A stretch of 64,000 nt of DNA, taken from the NCBI GenBank assembly GCA_902826215.1, contig CADEDY010000001.1, forward strand, positions 1-64,000. The letters are read 5' to 3'. A program made the translations under genes and the position numbers. The notes beneath the pieces are model-generated. The model was not told the DNA's origin and did not search any database. It was given only the letters and a program-made list of their open reading frames with translations. Positions 1 to 8,600 of this stretch are shown piece after piece. This stretch comes from an uncultured Bacteroidota bacterium (lineage in GTDB: Bacteria > Bacteroidota > Bacteroidia > Flavobacteriales_F > PHOS-HE28). Positions within the stretch are counted from its first letter, which is position 1. Every line of letters starts with the position of its first letter.

Positions 1-1
1 C

Positions 2-72
2 GGTCGCGTGGCCGAGTGGCTAGGCACAGCTCTGCAAAAGCTGCTACTGCGGTTCGAATCCGCACGCGACCT
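2..72 (+). tRNA. tRNA-Cys (anticodon GCA)
   Basis: A full cloverleaf can be folded by eye. The acceptor stem GGTCGCG (2-8) pairs with CGCGACC (65-71). The anticodon stem CAGCT/AGCTG closes the loop CTGCAAA, which carries anticodon GCA. The T-arm shows GGTTCGAATCC. The discriminator base at 72 is T, as expected for cysteine tRNA. The variable region is short and CCA is not encoded. Confidence 0.95.
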
Positions 73-80
73 CAACGATC

Positions 81-113
81 AGATGCCCCGTATCCCGGGG
101 CATCTTGCTTTCT
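81..113 (+). terminator. Rho-independent terminator after tRNA-Cys
   Basis: A perfect 10-bp stem (AGATGCCCCG at 81-90 with CGGGGCATCT at 96-105) closes a 5-base loop TATCC and is followed by a T-rich tract TGCTTTCT. It starts nine bases after the tRNA, so it most likely ends the tRNA transcript. Confidence 0.75.
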
Positions 114-193
114 GGCCCGAAAGACCTGAAATTAGTGCGAGGCCAAGGCCCGGTAGTTCGCCGATATCCACCCCACCGTACCTTGGCCCATAC

Positions 194-210
194 CGATCGG
201 ACTCCGATCG
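194..210. promoter_or_regulatory. 17-bp perfect palindrome upstream of porZ
   Basis: CGATCGGA (194-201) and TCCGATCG (203-210) are exact inverted copies around a single central C. The element ends 30 bases before the porZ ATG at 241. It could be an operator for a dimeric regulator or a short hairpin (7-bp stem with ACT loop). No factor can be named from the sequence. The rest of the 114-240 interval shows no clear gene and no good TAnnTTTG element. Confidence 0.4.
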
Positions 211-240
211 CGTTGTTGGCATTGCACCCTATTGAATACC

Positions 241-2607
241 ATGCGCTGGACCCTACTTCCTACCTTCCTGTTCCTGATCCTTAGCCACTTGACACTGGCC
301 CAGGGCGAGAGTTCGATCGGCGAATGGCGCGACCACTTTCCGTATACCACGTTGATCGCCGTTGCTGAAGGCGGTGGGCATGTGTATGCGGCATCTACCA
401 CGAGCATGTTCCGATACGATCCGGCCAGTGGTGAGATCGAGCGCATCAACAAAACGAACGCACTGAATGATGTCGGTATTCAAGGACTTGCTTGGAACGA
501 GACCTTGGGCGCACTTTTGGTTTTCTACACCAATGGCAATCTTGATCTTGTGCAGGGTGGGACCAGTTGGAACGTCGGCGACATCAAGCGAAGTTCCATC
601 ATCGGCAACAAGGGTGTTTACTGTGCTTACATGCAGGGTTCCACAGCGTTCCTCGGATGCGGGTTCGGCATTGTCGTTGTCGACCTCCAAGCGCGCGAAG
701 TGCGGGATACGTGGTTCATCGGACCTTCCGGCTCACAGGTTCGAGTGAATGGAATAACCATGACGCAGGACTCCATTTATGCGGCCGCGAATACGGGTCT
801 ATTCGTAGCGAGCAGGACGGCGGCGAATCTGGCGTCCTTCGATAGTTGGCGCAAGCGAACGGACATGGGCGAACCATTGTCCACGGGACCCTTCAATGCG
901 GTGGCAAGTCTGGGTCAGCGCGTGTTGTTGAATGCACAGCGGAATACCGGAGGCGATACGCTACTGGTACTGGAAGAGTCGAATTCTTGGACCCGCTTTG
1001 AACCCTTGTTCGGCAAAGTCAATCGCAGTTTGAGCGTATCGGCCGATGGCCAGTTCGTCGTGATACCCCATGAAGCGGATCTGCACACGTACCGAGCGGA
1101 TCTTACTGAGGAGGGATTCATTTTCGGGTATGCTGGTGGTTTCGCTACGCCCAACACTGCGTTGCGATCCACCGAGGGGTATGCTTGGGTCGCTGATCGA
1201 AAGCTTGGTCTCGTCAAAGCGCTAGGGAACGACCAAGGTTCTGCAGTACTGCCGAATGGACCCAAGACCAGCACTGCATGGCGGATGTCGGCAGGAGGAG
1301 GAGCCTTGTATGTAGCAACTGGTGCGGTAACGGGCACATGGGACAATACGTTCTTGAAGGATGGTGTCCATATCTACGAGGACGGTCGATGGACTTCAGT
1401 GGATCGGGACAACTCGCCCTTGATGTTCGGCGTTAACGATTTCGCAGCGGCGACGAACGATGTGATCGCGGTGGTCGTGGATCCGAACGACCCCGACCAC
1501 GCATTTGCCGGCAGTTGGGACGAGGGCCTTCTAGAGTTCCGCAACCGGGAGTTGATCGCGATCTACAACGCGAGCAACAGCACCTTGGGCGAAGACATCA
1601 ACCCATACCAGGGACGGCTGTACGTCGCTGGGTTGACCTATGACGAGAAGGACAACCTATGGATGACCAATCCATGGTCTTCGGCGGGGTGCATCGTTGC
1701 GCGGAGCAAGCAGGGCGAATGGTACAGGTTCAATCCTGGTACGTTGTTGAACGGGAACCTGCTGGTCTCGGAGATCGTTTCATCACGTAACAACAACTAC
1801 AAGTGGATCATCCGACCCCGTGGCAATGGCCTGTTGGTCTACGATAGCGGCAATTCGCTTTCGAGTACGGAAGATGACCAATACAAGCTTGTGGGTACTC
1901 AAATGGGCGCCGGAGGACTGCCCGCACCGGATGTATTCGCCGTTGCAGAGGATCTTGATGATCAGATCTGGATAGGCACGAGCCGAGGGATCGCGGTCAT
2001 CTACACCCAGGAGGCGGTCTTTTCAGGAGAGGAGTTCGATGCTCAGCAGATCCTGATCGAACAGGATGGCAATGTGCAGATCCTTCTGGAAACGGAAACG
2101 GTAAGCTCCATCCAAGTGGATGGCGCCAACCGCAAATGGATCGGCACACAGGGCAGCGGTGCCTATTTGGTATCGGCCGATGGTCGAGAACAGATCCTGC
2201 ACTTCACGGCAGAGAACAGCCCATTACCGAGCAACAACGTGACCAACCTCGCACTCGACGGTGAGACAGGGGAGGTTTACATAGCCACGGATAGGGGCAT
2301 CATGGGCTACCGCGGAACAGCTACGGAAGGCCTGAGCGACAACGAATGTGCATCGGTCTTCCCCAATCCGGTTCGCGAAACCTATACGGGTCCCATTGCC
2401 ATCACGGGTCTGGTGCGGGACAGTGAGGTGAAGATCACGGACGTGAGCGGTAACCTCGTTTATCGCACTACTTCCGAGGGTGGCCAAGCGATCTGGTACG
2501 GCAACGACATGAGCGGTCGTCGGGCCAGCACCGGTGTTTACCTTGTCTTCGCTAGTGATGTGAGCGGTTCATACAAGTGCAACACCAAGTTGCTGCTCGT
2601 GCATTGA
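241..2607 (+). CDS. porZ: Type IX secretion system attachment-complex protein PorZ
   Basis: 788 residues when started at the ATG at 241, which directly opens a signal peptide (RWTLLPTFLFLIL...LAQ). A TTG four codons upstream is in frame but less likely. The mature start carries the WRDHFPY motif seen in PorZ proteins. The body is a chain of short beta-propeller (Reg_prop-like) motifs such as QIWIGTSRGIAVI and RKWIGTQGSGAYL. The last roughly 85 residues resemble a T9SS C-terminal sorting domain: VFPNPV, then DVSGNLVY, then STGVYLV. In Porphyromonas gingivalis PorZ sits at the surface with PorU, PorV and PorQ, helps anchor T9SS cargo and binds A-LPS. Here it precedes recO on the same strand with a 53-bp gap. 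The assignment rests on motif order and length (family about 750-800 residues). Confidence 0.85.
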   Translation: MRWTLLPTFLFLILSHLTLAQGESSIGEWRDHFPYTTLIAVAEGGGHVYAASTTSMFRYDPASGEIERINKTNALNDVGIQGLAWNETLGALLVFYTNGNLDLVQGGTSWNVGDIKRSSIIGNKGVYCAYMQGSTAFLGCGFGIVVVDLQAREVRDTWFIGPSGSQVRVNGITMTQDSIYAAANTGLFVASRTAANLASFDSWRKRTDMGEPLSTGPFNAVASLGQRVLLNAQRNTGGDTLLVLEESNSWTRFEPLFGKVNRSLSVSADGQFVVIPHEADLHTYRADLTEEGFIFGYAGGFATPNTALRSTEGYAWVADRKLGLVKALGNDQGSAVLPNGPKTSTAWRMSAGGGALYVATGAVTGTWDNTFLKDGVHIYEDGRWTSVDRDNSPLMFGVNDFAAATNDVIAVVVDPNDPDHAFAGSWDEGLLEFRNRELIAIYNASNSTLGEDINPYQGRLYVAGLTYDEKDNLWMTNPWSSAGCIVARSKQGEWYRFNPGTLLNGNLLVSEIVSSRNNNYKWIIRPRGNGLLVYDSGNSLSSTEDDQYKLVGTQMGAGGLPAPDVFAVAEDLDDQIWIGTSRGIAVIYTQEAVFSGEEFDAQQILIEQDGNVQILLETETVSSIQVDGANRKWIGTQGSGAYLVSADGREQILHFTAENSPLPSNNVTNLALDGETGEVYIATDRGIMGYRGTATEGLSDNECASVFPNPVRETYTGPIAITGLVRDSEVKITDVSGNLVYRTTSEGGQAIWYGNDMSGRRASTGVYLVFASDVSGSYKCNTKLLLVH

Positions 2608-2660
2608 GTTCGCTTCACAGGTGTCCTTGATGCACCGCTGCTGGTCACCTGTCAGGATCC

Positions 2661-3374
2661 ATGTTGCACACCACACGCGCCGTCGTTCTCAAAGCCATTC
2701 GCCATGGAGATAGCACCACGGTGGTCAAGGCGTACACCGAACAGCTAGGGGCTCGTTCATTCATGGTGCGGACGAGCAAGAAGGGGGGGGTATCAGCAGC
2801 CTCTTTGCAACCCCTGAACCGCGTCGAGATCGTCGCCCTTGAACACACGGATCGCGACTTGCTCAATGCACGCGAACTAAGGCTCGATCGGCCATATCGC
2901 CACATTGCTTTCGACCCTGTTCGCGGAACGCTCGCACTTTTCGTGCAGGAAGTGCTGTACAAGGTCCTACGAGGTGAGTCGGCCGACTCCGAGCTTTTCG
3001 CTTTCGTAGAAGATTCCCTCGAAGCCATGGACACGGGTTCGGATATCCGCCATTTCCCGGTAGCCTTTCTCGTGCAGCTTTCAGGCCACCTCGGCTTTCG
3101 GCCTGCGGCGCCCTTGCCTGGTGAAGACCGGTTCGACCTGCGCGAAGGGGAGTTCGTTCGCGGCGCTGCGGAACATGGGCATACCATGGGCCCCGGGCTC
3201 AGTTCACATTTGAAGGCGCTTTTGGATGTGGATCTCGCTTCCTTGTCAGGTCTTTCGATCCCCGCTGCACAGCGGCGAGAGCTGTTGGATCACCTGCTGC
3301 TCTATTTCCGCATGCACATCGATGGGCTGGGTGAATTGCGATCTCCTGCAGTGCTCCATAGCGTGCTCGGTTGA
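2661..3374 (+). CDS. recO: DNA repair protein RecO
   Basis: 237 residues, normal length for RecO. The N-terminal part (about 1-80) has the OB-fold pattern TTRAVVLKAIRHGDSTTVVKAY, here quoted only to its key features: an initial beta strand followed by Gly-Asp and a run of hydrophobics. The C-terminus ends with FRMHIDGLGELRSP, a pattern typical of Bacteroidota RecO. No zinc-binding cysteines are present. RecO loads RecA onto SSB-coated DNA together with RecR during gap repair. A run of eight G lies inside the gene at 2783-2790 (codons for Lys-Lys-Gly-Gly). An inverted repeat ACAGGTG (2617-2623)/CACCTGT (2646-2652) sits in the porZ-recO gap, with a 22-base loop, of uncertain meaning. Confidence 0.9.
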   Translation: MLHTTRAVVLKAIRHGDSTTVVKAYTEQLGARSFMVRTSKKGGVSAASLQPLNRVEIVALEHTDRDLLNARELRLDRPYRHIAFDPVRGTLALFVQEVLYKVLRGESADSELFAFVEDSLEAMDTGSDIRHFPVAFLVQLSGHLGFRPAAPLPGEDRFDLREGEFVRGAAEHGHTMGPGLSSHLKALLDVDLASLSGLSIPAAQRRELLDHLLLYFRMHIDGLGELRSPAVLHSVLG

Positions 3375-3389
3375 AACAGGGGGCGGCGC

Positions 3390-3397
3390 TACCTTGT
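3390..3397 (+). promoter_or_regulatory. Candidate -7 element for the oligopeptidase gene
   Basis: TACCTTGT resembles the Bacteroidota -7 consensus TAnnTTTG with one mismatch in the TTTG part, and lies eight bases before the ATG at 3406. No convincing -33 TTTG was found. If used, the 5' leader would be only a few bases long. Confidence 0.35.
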
Positions 3398-3405
3398 GGC
3401 CCATC

Positions 3406-5589
3406 ATGCAACCGTACCATCGGCCCCTTTTCCTTGCTAGCATGGCCGTGTTCTTGTTCGGCTGCCAGAACGCCCCGACAACGATGAATGCCTCCGAGCC
3501 AACACCGCCGCAAGCGGTGAAGAAGCCCTTTGCGATGACCGTTCATGGTCATACGCGCAACGACGAATACCATTGGATGCGGTTGAGCGAAGAGCAACGT
3601 AATGCTGCTGAGCCCGATGCGCACACACGAGAAGTCGTGGCACACCTGGAGGCGGAGAACGCGTACTGCGACTCCATGCTTGCGCCAGTGGCTGCGTTGC
3701 GCGAAGAGCTCTTCAAGGAGTTGAAGGCCCGGATCAAAGAGAGCGATATGAGCGTGCCCTACCGCGAGAACGGATATTGGTATCACTCGCGCTACGAGGA
3801 AGGGAAGGAGTACGCTGTTCAAGTTCGTCGCAAGGATGTAGAAGGCGCACAGGAGGAGGACTTCCTGGATGAGAACGCGATGGCGCTCGGTAGCACCTAC
3901 TACGATCTTGGCGACTTCGAGATCAGCCCAAGGAATGGCTTGGTCTGTTACAGCGAGGATAAAGTGGGGCGCCGGCAATACGAGCTTCGCTTCAAGGACC
4001 TGAGCACCGGCAAGGACCTGCCCGATGTGATCACCAATACCGGAGGCGGTTGTGCCTGGGCCGACGACCGCACCATCTTCTATCCACGCAAGGATGAAAC
4101 CCTGCGCAGCTATCGGATCTACCGCCACGAACTCGGGACCGATGAGGCCAACGATGTGGTCGTTTTCGAGGAGAAGGACCCGGGCTTCAGTTGCGATGTG
4201 TACCGCAGCCGTAGCGATGCCTTCGTGATGATCACGACCGAGAGCACGACCAGTAGTGAGCACCTCATCCTATCCGTGAAGGAGTCGAAGGGAGACTTCC
4301 GGGTTTTCCTTCCGCGCGAAGAGGACCATGAACACACGGCGATGCATGTTCCCGGGATCGATGGCGCAGCGGGTAAATGGTACATCGTTACCAACTGGAA
4401 AGCCCTCAACTTCCGCTTGATGGAATGTGCCGAAGGCGATACGGGGAACAAGCGAAAGTGGAAAGAGGTGCTCGCGCACCGAGCGGATGTTTTCCTTGAG
4501 GATGTTGATGTCTTCAAGGATCACCTCGTTTTCACGGAACGCCGTGAAGGCCTCACGCATCTGGTGGTGCGTCGGTTGAGCGATGGGAGGGAACATGAGA
4601 TCGCGTTCCACGACCCTGCCTATGTGTGCTATAGCGGCACGAACCCCGAGTGGGCGAGCGATAAGTTGCGGTATGGCTACACATCGCTCACCACGCCTAG
4701 CAGTGTCTACGAGCACGACCTCAATGCCAAGACCGATCGTCTGCTGAAGCAACAAGAAGTGGTCGGCTCTTTCAGCCCGGCCAACTACGCGAGCGAACGG
4801 ATCTGGATCGCTGTGCGCGACAGTGTGAAGGTTCCGGTATCCCTGGTGTACCGCAAAGGCACTGTCCTGAACGGAACCTCACCCTTGGTGCTGTACGGCT
4901 ATGGCAGCTATGGGATCTCCATCGACCCGACCTTCAGCAGTTCGCGATTGTCATTGCTGGATCGCGGATTCGTGTTCGCCATTGCGCACATCCGCGGTGG
5001 CGAGGAGCTGGGCCGGGAATGGTACGAGACGGGGAAGATGGAGGACAAGATGAACACCTTCAACGACTTCATCGACTGTGGTGATGCGCTGGTGCGTTTG
5101 AAGTATGCCGATCCTGCTCGACTTTACGCTTGGGGTGGCAGTGCCGGTGGTCTGCTCATGGGAGCGGTGGTCAACATGCGCCCCGACCTTTGGAACGGCA
5201 TCATAGCCGACGTGCCTTTCGTGGATGTGGTGACCACCATGTTGGACGAGAGTATTCCTTTGACGACGGGTGAATTCGAGGAGTGGGGCGATCCGAAGGA
5301 GAAGGAAGCCTATGAACGGATGTTCAGCTACTCGCCCTACGACAACGTGAAGGATCAAGCCTATCCTGCCATGCTGGTCGGTAGTGGGTTCCACGACAGT
5401 CAAGTGCAGTACTGGGAGCCCGCCAAGTGGGTGCAACGCGTGCGTGATCATCAACAAGGCGATGCACCGATCCTGTTACACGTCAACATGGAGGCAGGCC
5501 ACGGCGGCGCCTCGGGAAGATTCAGCGCATTGAAAGATGTAGCGCGCAACTACGCCTTCCTTCTTTGGCGTGCCCGAAAAGTGGAATAG
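3406..5589 (+). CDS. Exported oligopeptidase B (S9A prolyl oligopeptidase family)
   Basis: 727 residues from the ATG at 3406. The reading frame is open further upstream, but that part overlaps recO, and the 3406 start opens a lipoprotein signal with lipobox LFGC (Cys20). The C-terminal alpha/beta-hydrolase domain has the complete triad: Ser579 in GGSAGG, Asp664 in GFHDSQV and His699 in EAGHGGASGR. This pattern matches oligopeptidase B/PtrB, which cleaves short peptides after basic residues. The N-terminal half is the beta-propeller that restricts entry to small peptides. E. coli PtrB is cytosolic; the lipobox here predicts an envelope location, so it may degrade peptides in the periplasm. It converges on the next gene with only six bases between stop codons. 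Confidence 0.85.
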   Translation: MQPYHRPLFLASMAVFLFGCQNAPTTMNASEPTPPQAVKKPFAMTVHGHTRNDEYHWMRLSEEQRNAAEPDAHTREVVAHLEAENAYCDSMLAPVAALREELFKELKARIKESDMSVPYRENGYWYHSRYEEGKEYAVQVRRKDVEGAQEEDFLDENAMALGSTYYDLGDFEISPRNGLVCYSEDKVGRRQYELRFKDLSTGKDLPDVITNTGGGCAWADDRTIFYPRKDETLRSYRIYRHELGTDEANDVVVFEEKDPGFSCDVYRSRSDAFVMITTESTTSSEHLILSVKESKGDFRVFLPREEDHEHTAMHVPGIDGAAGKWYIVTNWKALNFRLMECAEGDTGNKRKWKEVLAHRADVFLEDVDVFKDHLVFTERREGLTHLVVRRLSDGREHEIAFHDPAYVCYSGTNPEWASDKLRYGYTSLTTPSSVYEHDLNAKTDRLLKQQEVVGSFSPANYASERIWIAVRDSVKVPVSLVYRKGTVLNGTSPLVLYGYGSYGISIDPTFSSSRLSLLDRGFVFAIAHIRGGEELGREWYETGKMEDKMNTFNDFIDCGDALVRLKYADPARLYAWGGSAGGLLMGAVVNMRPDLWNGIIADVPFVDVVTTMLDESIPLTTGEFEEWGDPKEKEAYERMFSYSPYDNVKDQAYPAMLVGSGFHDSQVQYWEPAKWVQRVRDHQQGDAPILLHVNMEAGHGGASGRFSALKDVARNYAFLLWRARKVE

Positions 5590-5595
5590 AACGGA

Positions 5596-5847
5596 TCAGC
5601 TGGCCAAGCTCTCCACATGGACGATCTCCTCGGGGGGCATGTCCATGACGCTAACGGGCCCATGCGGCTCCACTTGCAAGCGCTCGTAGTCGCGCACACT
5701 GGCGAAGAACAGGTGCTTGTCCGATGCGTCACCCTGCGCAACAGAAGCCGTCTCCACTTCCCAGATCACACCAAAGACTTCCTTGCCATTGCGCAACTTG
5801 AACCGACAGTGTTTGTGGGCGAAGGGGCGGATGCGTGAAAGGTCCAT
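5596..5847 (-). CDS. Hypothetical protein, 83 residues
   Basis: A small soluble protein with no family I can name. It has an N-terminal stretch rich in basic residues and Phe (RPFAHKHCRFKLRNGK) that looks like a short beta-strand hairpin, followed by GVIWEVE and an acidic tail (MPPEEIVHVESL). No signal peptide or membrane segment is visible. It is separated from its minus-strand neighbour upstream by 129 bp containing an AT-richer patch; TAATTTG (reverse complement of 5890-5896) could be part of its promoter. It ends six bases from the convergent oligopeptidase gene. Base composition and codon pattern look like real coding sequence, which is why it was kept. Confidence 0.6.
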   Translation of the reverse strand: MDLSRIRPFAHKHCRFKLRNGKEVFGVIWEVETASVAQGDASDKHLFFASVRDYERLQVEPHGPVSVMDMPPEEIVHVESLAS

Positions 5848-5976
5848 GTTTGATCCTGATCGACGGTTGGATCGTCACTCGGGAAAACGCAAATTAGGTG
5901 ATGAGCGCATCAGAGACATCGTCGAAATATCAACAAATGTCGATGACCTGTTGAGTACTACGAAGGCCGAACTGTC

Positions 5977-7017
5977 CTAACCCTTGGTGCTCAACGGGAT
6001 GCACTTCGGTCCGAAACGCGTGGACCGGAGGATCGCTTCGAGTTCGCGCACGTACTCCCGTTTGTTGAATTGAGGCGCATAGACGAATCCTTCAACGGTG
6101 ATCATGCGCACTTGCGGTTCGCAAACCGTGGTCATGCTCACGAAGGGCCCTCCCATCTTGGCGCCTTCCATGCCGAACAGGCCGTGCATGATGTAGGCAT
6201 AATGGCCGTCCAGTTCGGTCACCGCGCCTTGCGGCATGAGGTCCAAGGTCTCGAAGCGGCGCTGCACGATCATGTAACTACCGGGTGCCGGCCCTTCCAC
6301 ATACTTCTTGGTGATACTGTCGCGCAGGTTCACCAGGTTCAACACATTGAATACCGTATCGCTGCGATAGGGTTGGTGGTGGATCAGCAGGCCTTCGATC
6401 ACGTTGTGTTCCAAGCCTGATCCGGAGACGAGCCGGTCTCGTTCCAACCACGTGAAGTTGCTGTCCTGTTTCATGATGCGATACCCCTTGGGAATTTCCA
6501 AGAGAACGTCATGGACCTTCTCTACTGAAGCCACCAATTCCGGGTCGCGCTCTTTGGCCACCTGTTTGCGAAGGCGGTCCAACTGATGCGTTTCGAAGCG
6601 ACTGACCGCAGCATCGGCCTCGTTGGCGAAGGCGCGTTCCCAAGCGGCTCCATCGGCACCAGAAACTTGCAAAAAGAGTTGACCTTGCGCATAGCGGTCC
6701 GGTGTCAGGCCGGTGCCAGCAGTGTCACCCGCTTGGCCGATCGCAGCGAACAGGACCGAGTGGTGTGTGAGCAATAGCGACCCGAATGCCTTTGGCGGGA
6801 CCTGTACCAATTTGAAACGCGGTTCGCGCTGTGGAAGCGAAGCGATCGGCTGTTCGAAAATGGAACGGACCAAGACACCGGGACCACTCTCCCAATGACC
6901 CTTGTCCATGACTACGAGGATCTCCCCCGGGGCACCTGATGCGTTCGGCAAGTGTTTCTGGCTCGGTGAGCAAGCCACAAGGACCAGAAGCAGCAGGAAG
7001 GGCCTGAAGGTGTTCAT
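5977..7017 (-). CDS. DUF4837 family lipoprotein
   Basis: 346 residues. The N-terminus is a lipoprotein signal (FRPFLLLLVLVAC, Cys16 followed by Ser), so the protein should be anchored in the envelope. The body matches the Bacteroidota-specific DUF4837 family: a conserved start PGEILVVMDKGHW and later regions mentioning FTWLERD and GSYMIVQRR. The biochemical role is unknown. Its start codon overlaps the stop of the upstream lytic transglycosylase gene (TGATG at 7015-7019), so the two are probably co-translated and may act together at the cell wall; this link is inference. Confidence 0.8.
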   Translation of the reverse strand: MNTFRPFLLLLVLVACSPSQKHLPNASGAPGEILVVMDKGHWESGPGVLVRSIFEQPIASLPQREPRFKLVQVPPKAFGSLLLTHHSVLFAAIGQAGDTAGTGLTPDRYAQGQLFLQVSGADGAAWERAFANEADAAVSRFETHQLDRLRKQVAKERDPELVASVEKVHDVLLEIPKGYRIMKQDSNFTWLERDRLVSGSGLEHNVIEGLLIHHQPYRSDTVFNVLNLVNLRDSITKKYVEGPAPGSYMIVQRRFETLDLMPQGAVTELDGHYAYIMHGLFGMEGAKMGGPFVSMTTVCEPQVRMITVEGFVYAPQFNKREYVRELEAILRSTRFGPKCIPLSTKG

Positions 7018-8483
7018 CAGCCTTTCTCGACAGCTACTTTGATCTTGCGACCCGGGGTAAGCTCCTCCTTCTCGATATCGACGTTCAACTTCCGCAGGTC
7101 ATCCACGGTGGTGCCGGGGTAGCGTTCAGCGATGTTGTTCAACGTATCGCCGGGCTGTACTTCGTAGTAGACGTATGAGACATCGGGCTTTTGCGTGGGT
7201 GTGGCCTGCGCGGAGACCACTTTGTTCACGGTGCCCACTTTCAATCTCTGTCCGGTTCGGATCAAGGTGCCGTGCAAGCCATTTAGCCGCTTGAGTTCAG
7301 TCACCGAAAGGTGGTATTTCTGGGAAATGGACCCGAGCGATTCCCCACTACGAACGGTGTGATAGCGCGGTGTCGAAGTCGTTCGTGTTTCGCTGGCCGT
7401 TGACGCAACGGTCGGCTCGGATCGCGGCGTCGCCGTTGCGAAGGCATACCGCAAGCTGTCCTCGTTGTTCACGAAGATGCCGGTCGCCTCCTTGGGCAGA
7501 TAGACGGTCACGGGTTGATCGACATCAGGCACCATGCCGAGCTTGAACGTCGGGTTGAGGTCGAGCACTTCCTGAGCGGAAGCACCGGTAAGTTGCGCAA
7601 CACGTGCAAGGTCAAGCGGGTAGCACACCTGTACCGTATCCACTTGGTGTGCGCAATACATCGGCACCACGGGATAAAGGTTGTGATCAGCAGCGTGCGC
7701 GAAAACGTAGTTCACCGCAATGAAGGCGGGCACATAGCCACGGGTCTCTCGCGGCAAGTGGTCGTAGATCCTCCAATAGTCCTTCACGCCACCACTGCGC
7801 CGGATCGCCTTGTTCACATTACCCGGGCCGCAATTGTAGGCCGCCAGTGCCAGTTCCCAGTTGTCGTACATCTTGTAGAGGTATGCGAGGTAGTCGCAGG
7901 CCGCCTCGGTGCTCTTGTGCAGATCATGTCGTTCATCCACATAACTGGTGGCCTTCAGGCCGAACATTTTGCCCGTGGGCAGCATGAACTGCCAAAGGCC
8001 AACAGCACCGGCACGCGACCGGGCAGAAGGGTTGAGGGCGCTCTCCACCACAGCGAGGTATTTCAATTCCAGCGGCATGTGGTGGCGGTCCAGGTATTCC
8101 TCGAAAACCGGGAAGTACAGATCGGCGAGCCCCAGCATGCGTGAGGTCATCTCGCGTTTGCGCACGGCGTACAGGTCGATGTACGATTGCACCACCGGGT
8201 TGTAGGTCAACTCGAAGGGCGTGTGGCCATCCAAGAATTGCAAGCGGCTCCCGTAAGTGGCTTCTGGCCAAGCGGGGATGTAGGTAGCAGGAAAGCCGTG
8301 TACGTTCAACTTTACCGTGTCGGCGTGCAGTGGTGAGTTCTTCACCCAAGGAAGCACAGCAAGGTCATCCAAGCTCTTGGCAACCGGGTCATCGACCATC
8401 AGTGGCAAGGGCGTTCCGGGTTGAGCACTGGCCACCAAGGGGATCAGTGCGACAAAGGCGAGATTCCGGAGGATGAACGACAT
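7017..8483 (-). CDS. Lytic transglycosylase with two LysM domains (MltD-like)
   Basis: 488 residues from the ATG at 8483, which begins a signal peptide (SFILRNLAFVALIPLVASAQ). A TTG three codons further upstream lies inside the probable -7 promoter, so it was not chosen. A GH23 SLT domain covers about residues 120-270: catalytic Glu147 in VVESALNP, then GLWQFM and AYNCGPGNV. Two LysM modules follow: YHTVRSGESLGSISQKY and YEVQPGDTLNNIAERY. The enzyme should cut the MurNAc-GlcNAc bond in peptidoglycan, forming 1,6-anhydroMurNAc ends, with LysM modules binding the glycan. Length and order match MltD. Confidence 0.92.
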   Translation of the reverse strand: MSFILRNLAFVALIPLVASAQPGTPLPLMVDDPVAKSLDDLAVLPWVKNSPLHADTVKLNVHGFPATYIPAWPEATYGSRLQFLDGHTPFELTYNPVVQSYIDLYAVRKREMTSRMLGLADLYFPVFEEYLDRHHMPLELKYLAVVESALNPSARSRAGAVGLWQFMLPTGKMFGLKATSYVDERHDLHKSTEAACDYLAYLYKMYDNWELALAAYNCGPGNVNKAIRRSGGVKDYWRIYDHLPRETRGYVPAFIAVNYVFAHAADHNLYPVVPMYCAHQVDTVQVCYPLDLARVAQLTGASAQEVLDLNPTFKLGMVPDVDQPVTVYLPKEATGIFVNNEDSLRYAFATATPRSEPTVASTASETRTTSTPRYHTVRSGESLGSISQKYHLSVTELKRLNGLHGTLIRTGQRLKVGTVNKVVSAQATPTQKPDVSYVYYEVQPGDTLNNIAERYPGTTVDDLRKLNVDIEKEELTPGRKIKVAVEKG

Positions 8484-8489
8484 GGGTTC

Positions 8490-8497
8490 CAAAGCTA
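8490..8497 (-). promoter_or_regulatory. -7 promoter element of the MltD-like gene
   Basis: On the minus strand this reads TAGCTTTG, a perfect match to the Bacteroidota consensus TAnnTTTG. The gene's ATG begins six bases downstream (8483), so the message may be leaderless or nearly so. No clear -33 TTTG was found. The rest of 8498-8600, between this promoter and gatA, shows nothing else. Confidence 0.6.
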
Positions 8498-8600
8498 TCT
8501 GTAATACGCTGGATCAGCGGCTTTGTTATGTCCACAGCGAATTGTCAGAAGCGAAGGATATGCCCCATCGGGCCCATGACCACGGCCCAGAAAGAGGCGG

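Noticed and set aside
3226-3405. N-terminal extension of the oligopeptidase by 60 codons
   Set aside because: It overlaps recO in another frame, whereas the ATG at 3406 directly gives a lipoprotein signal peptide.
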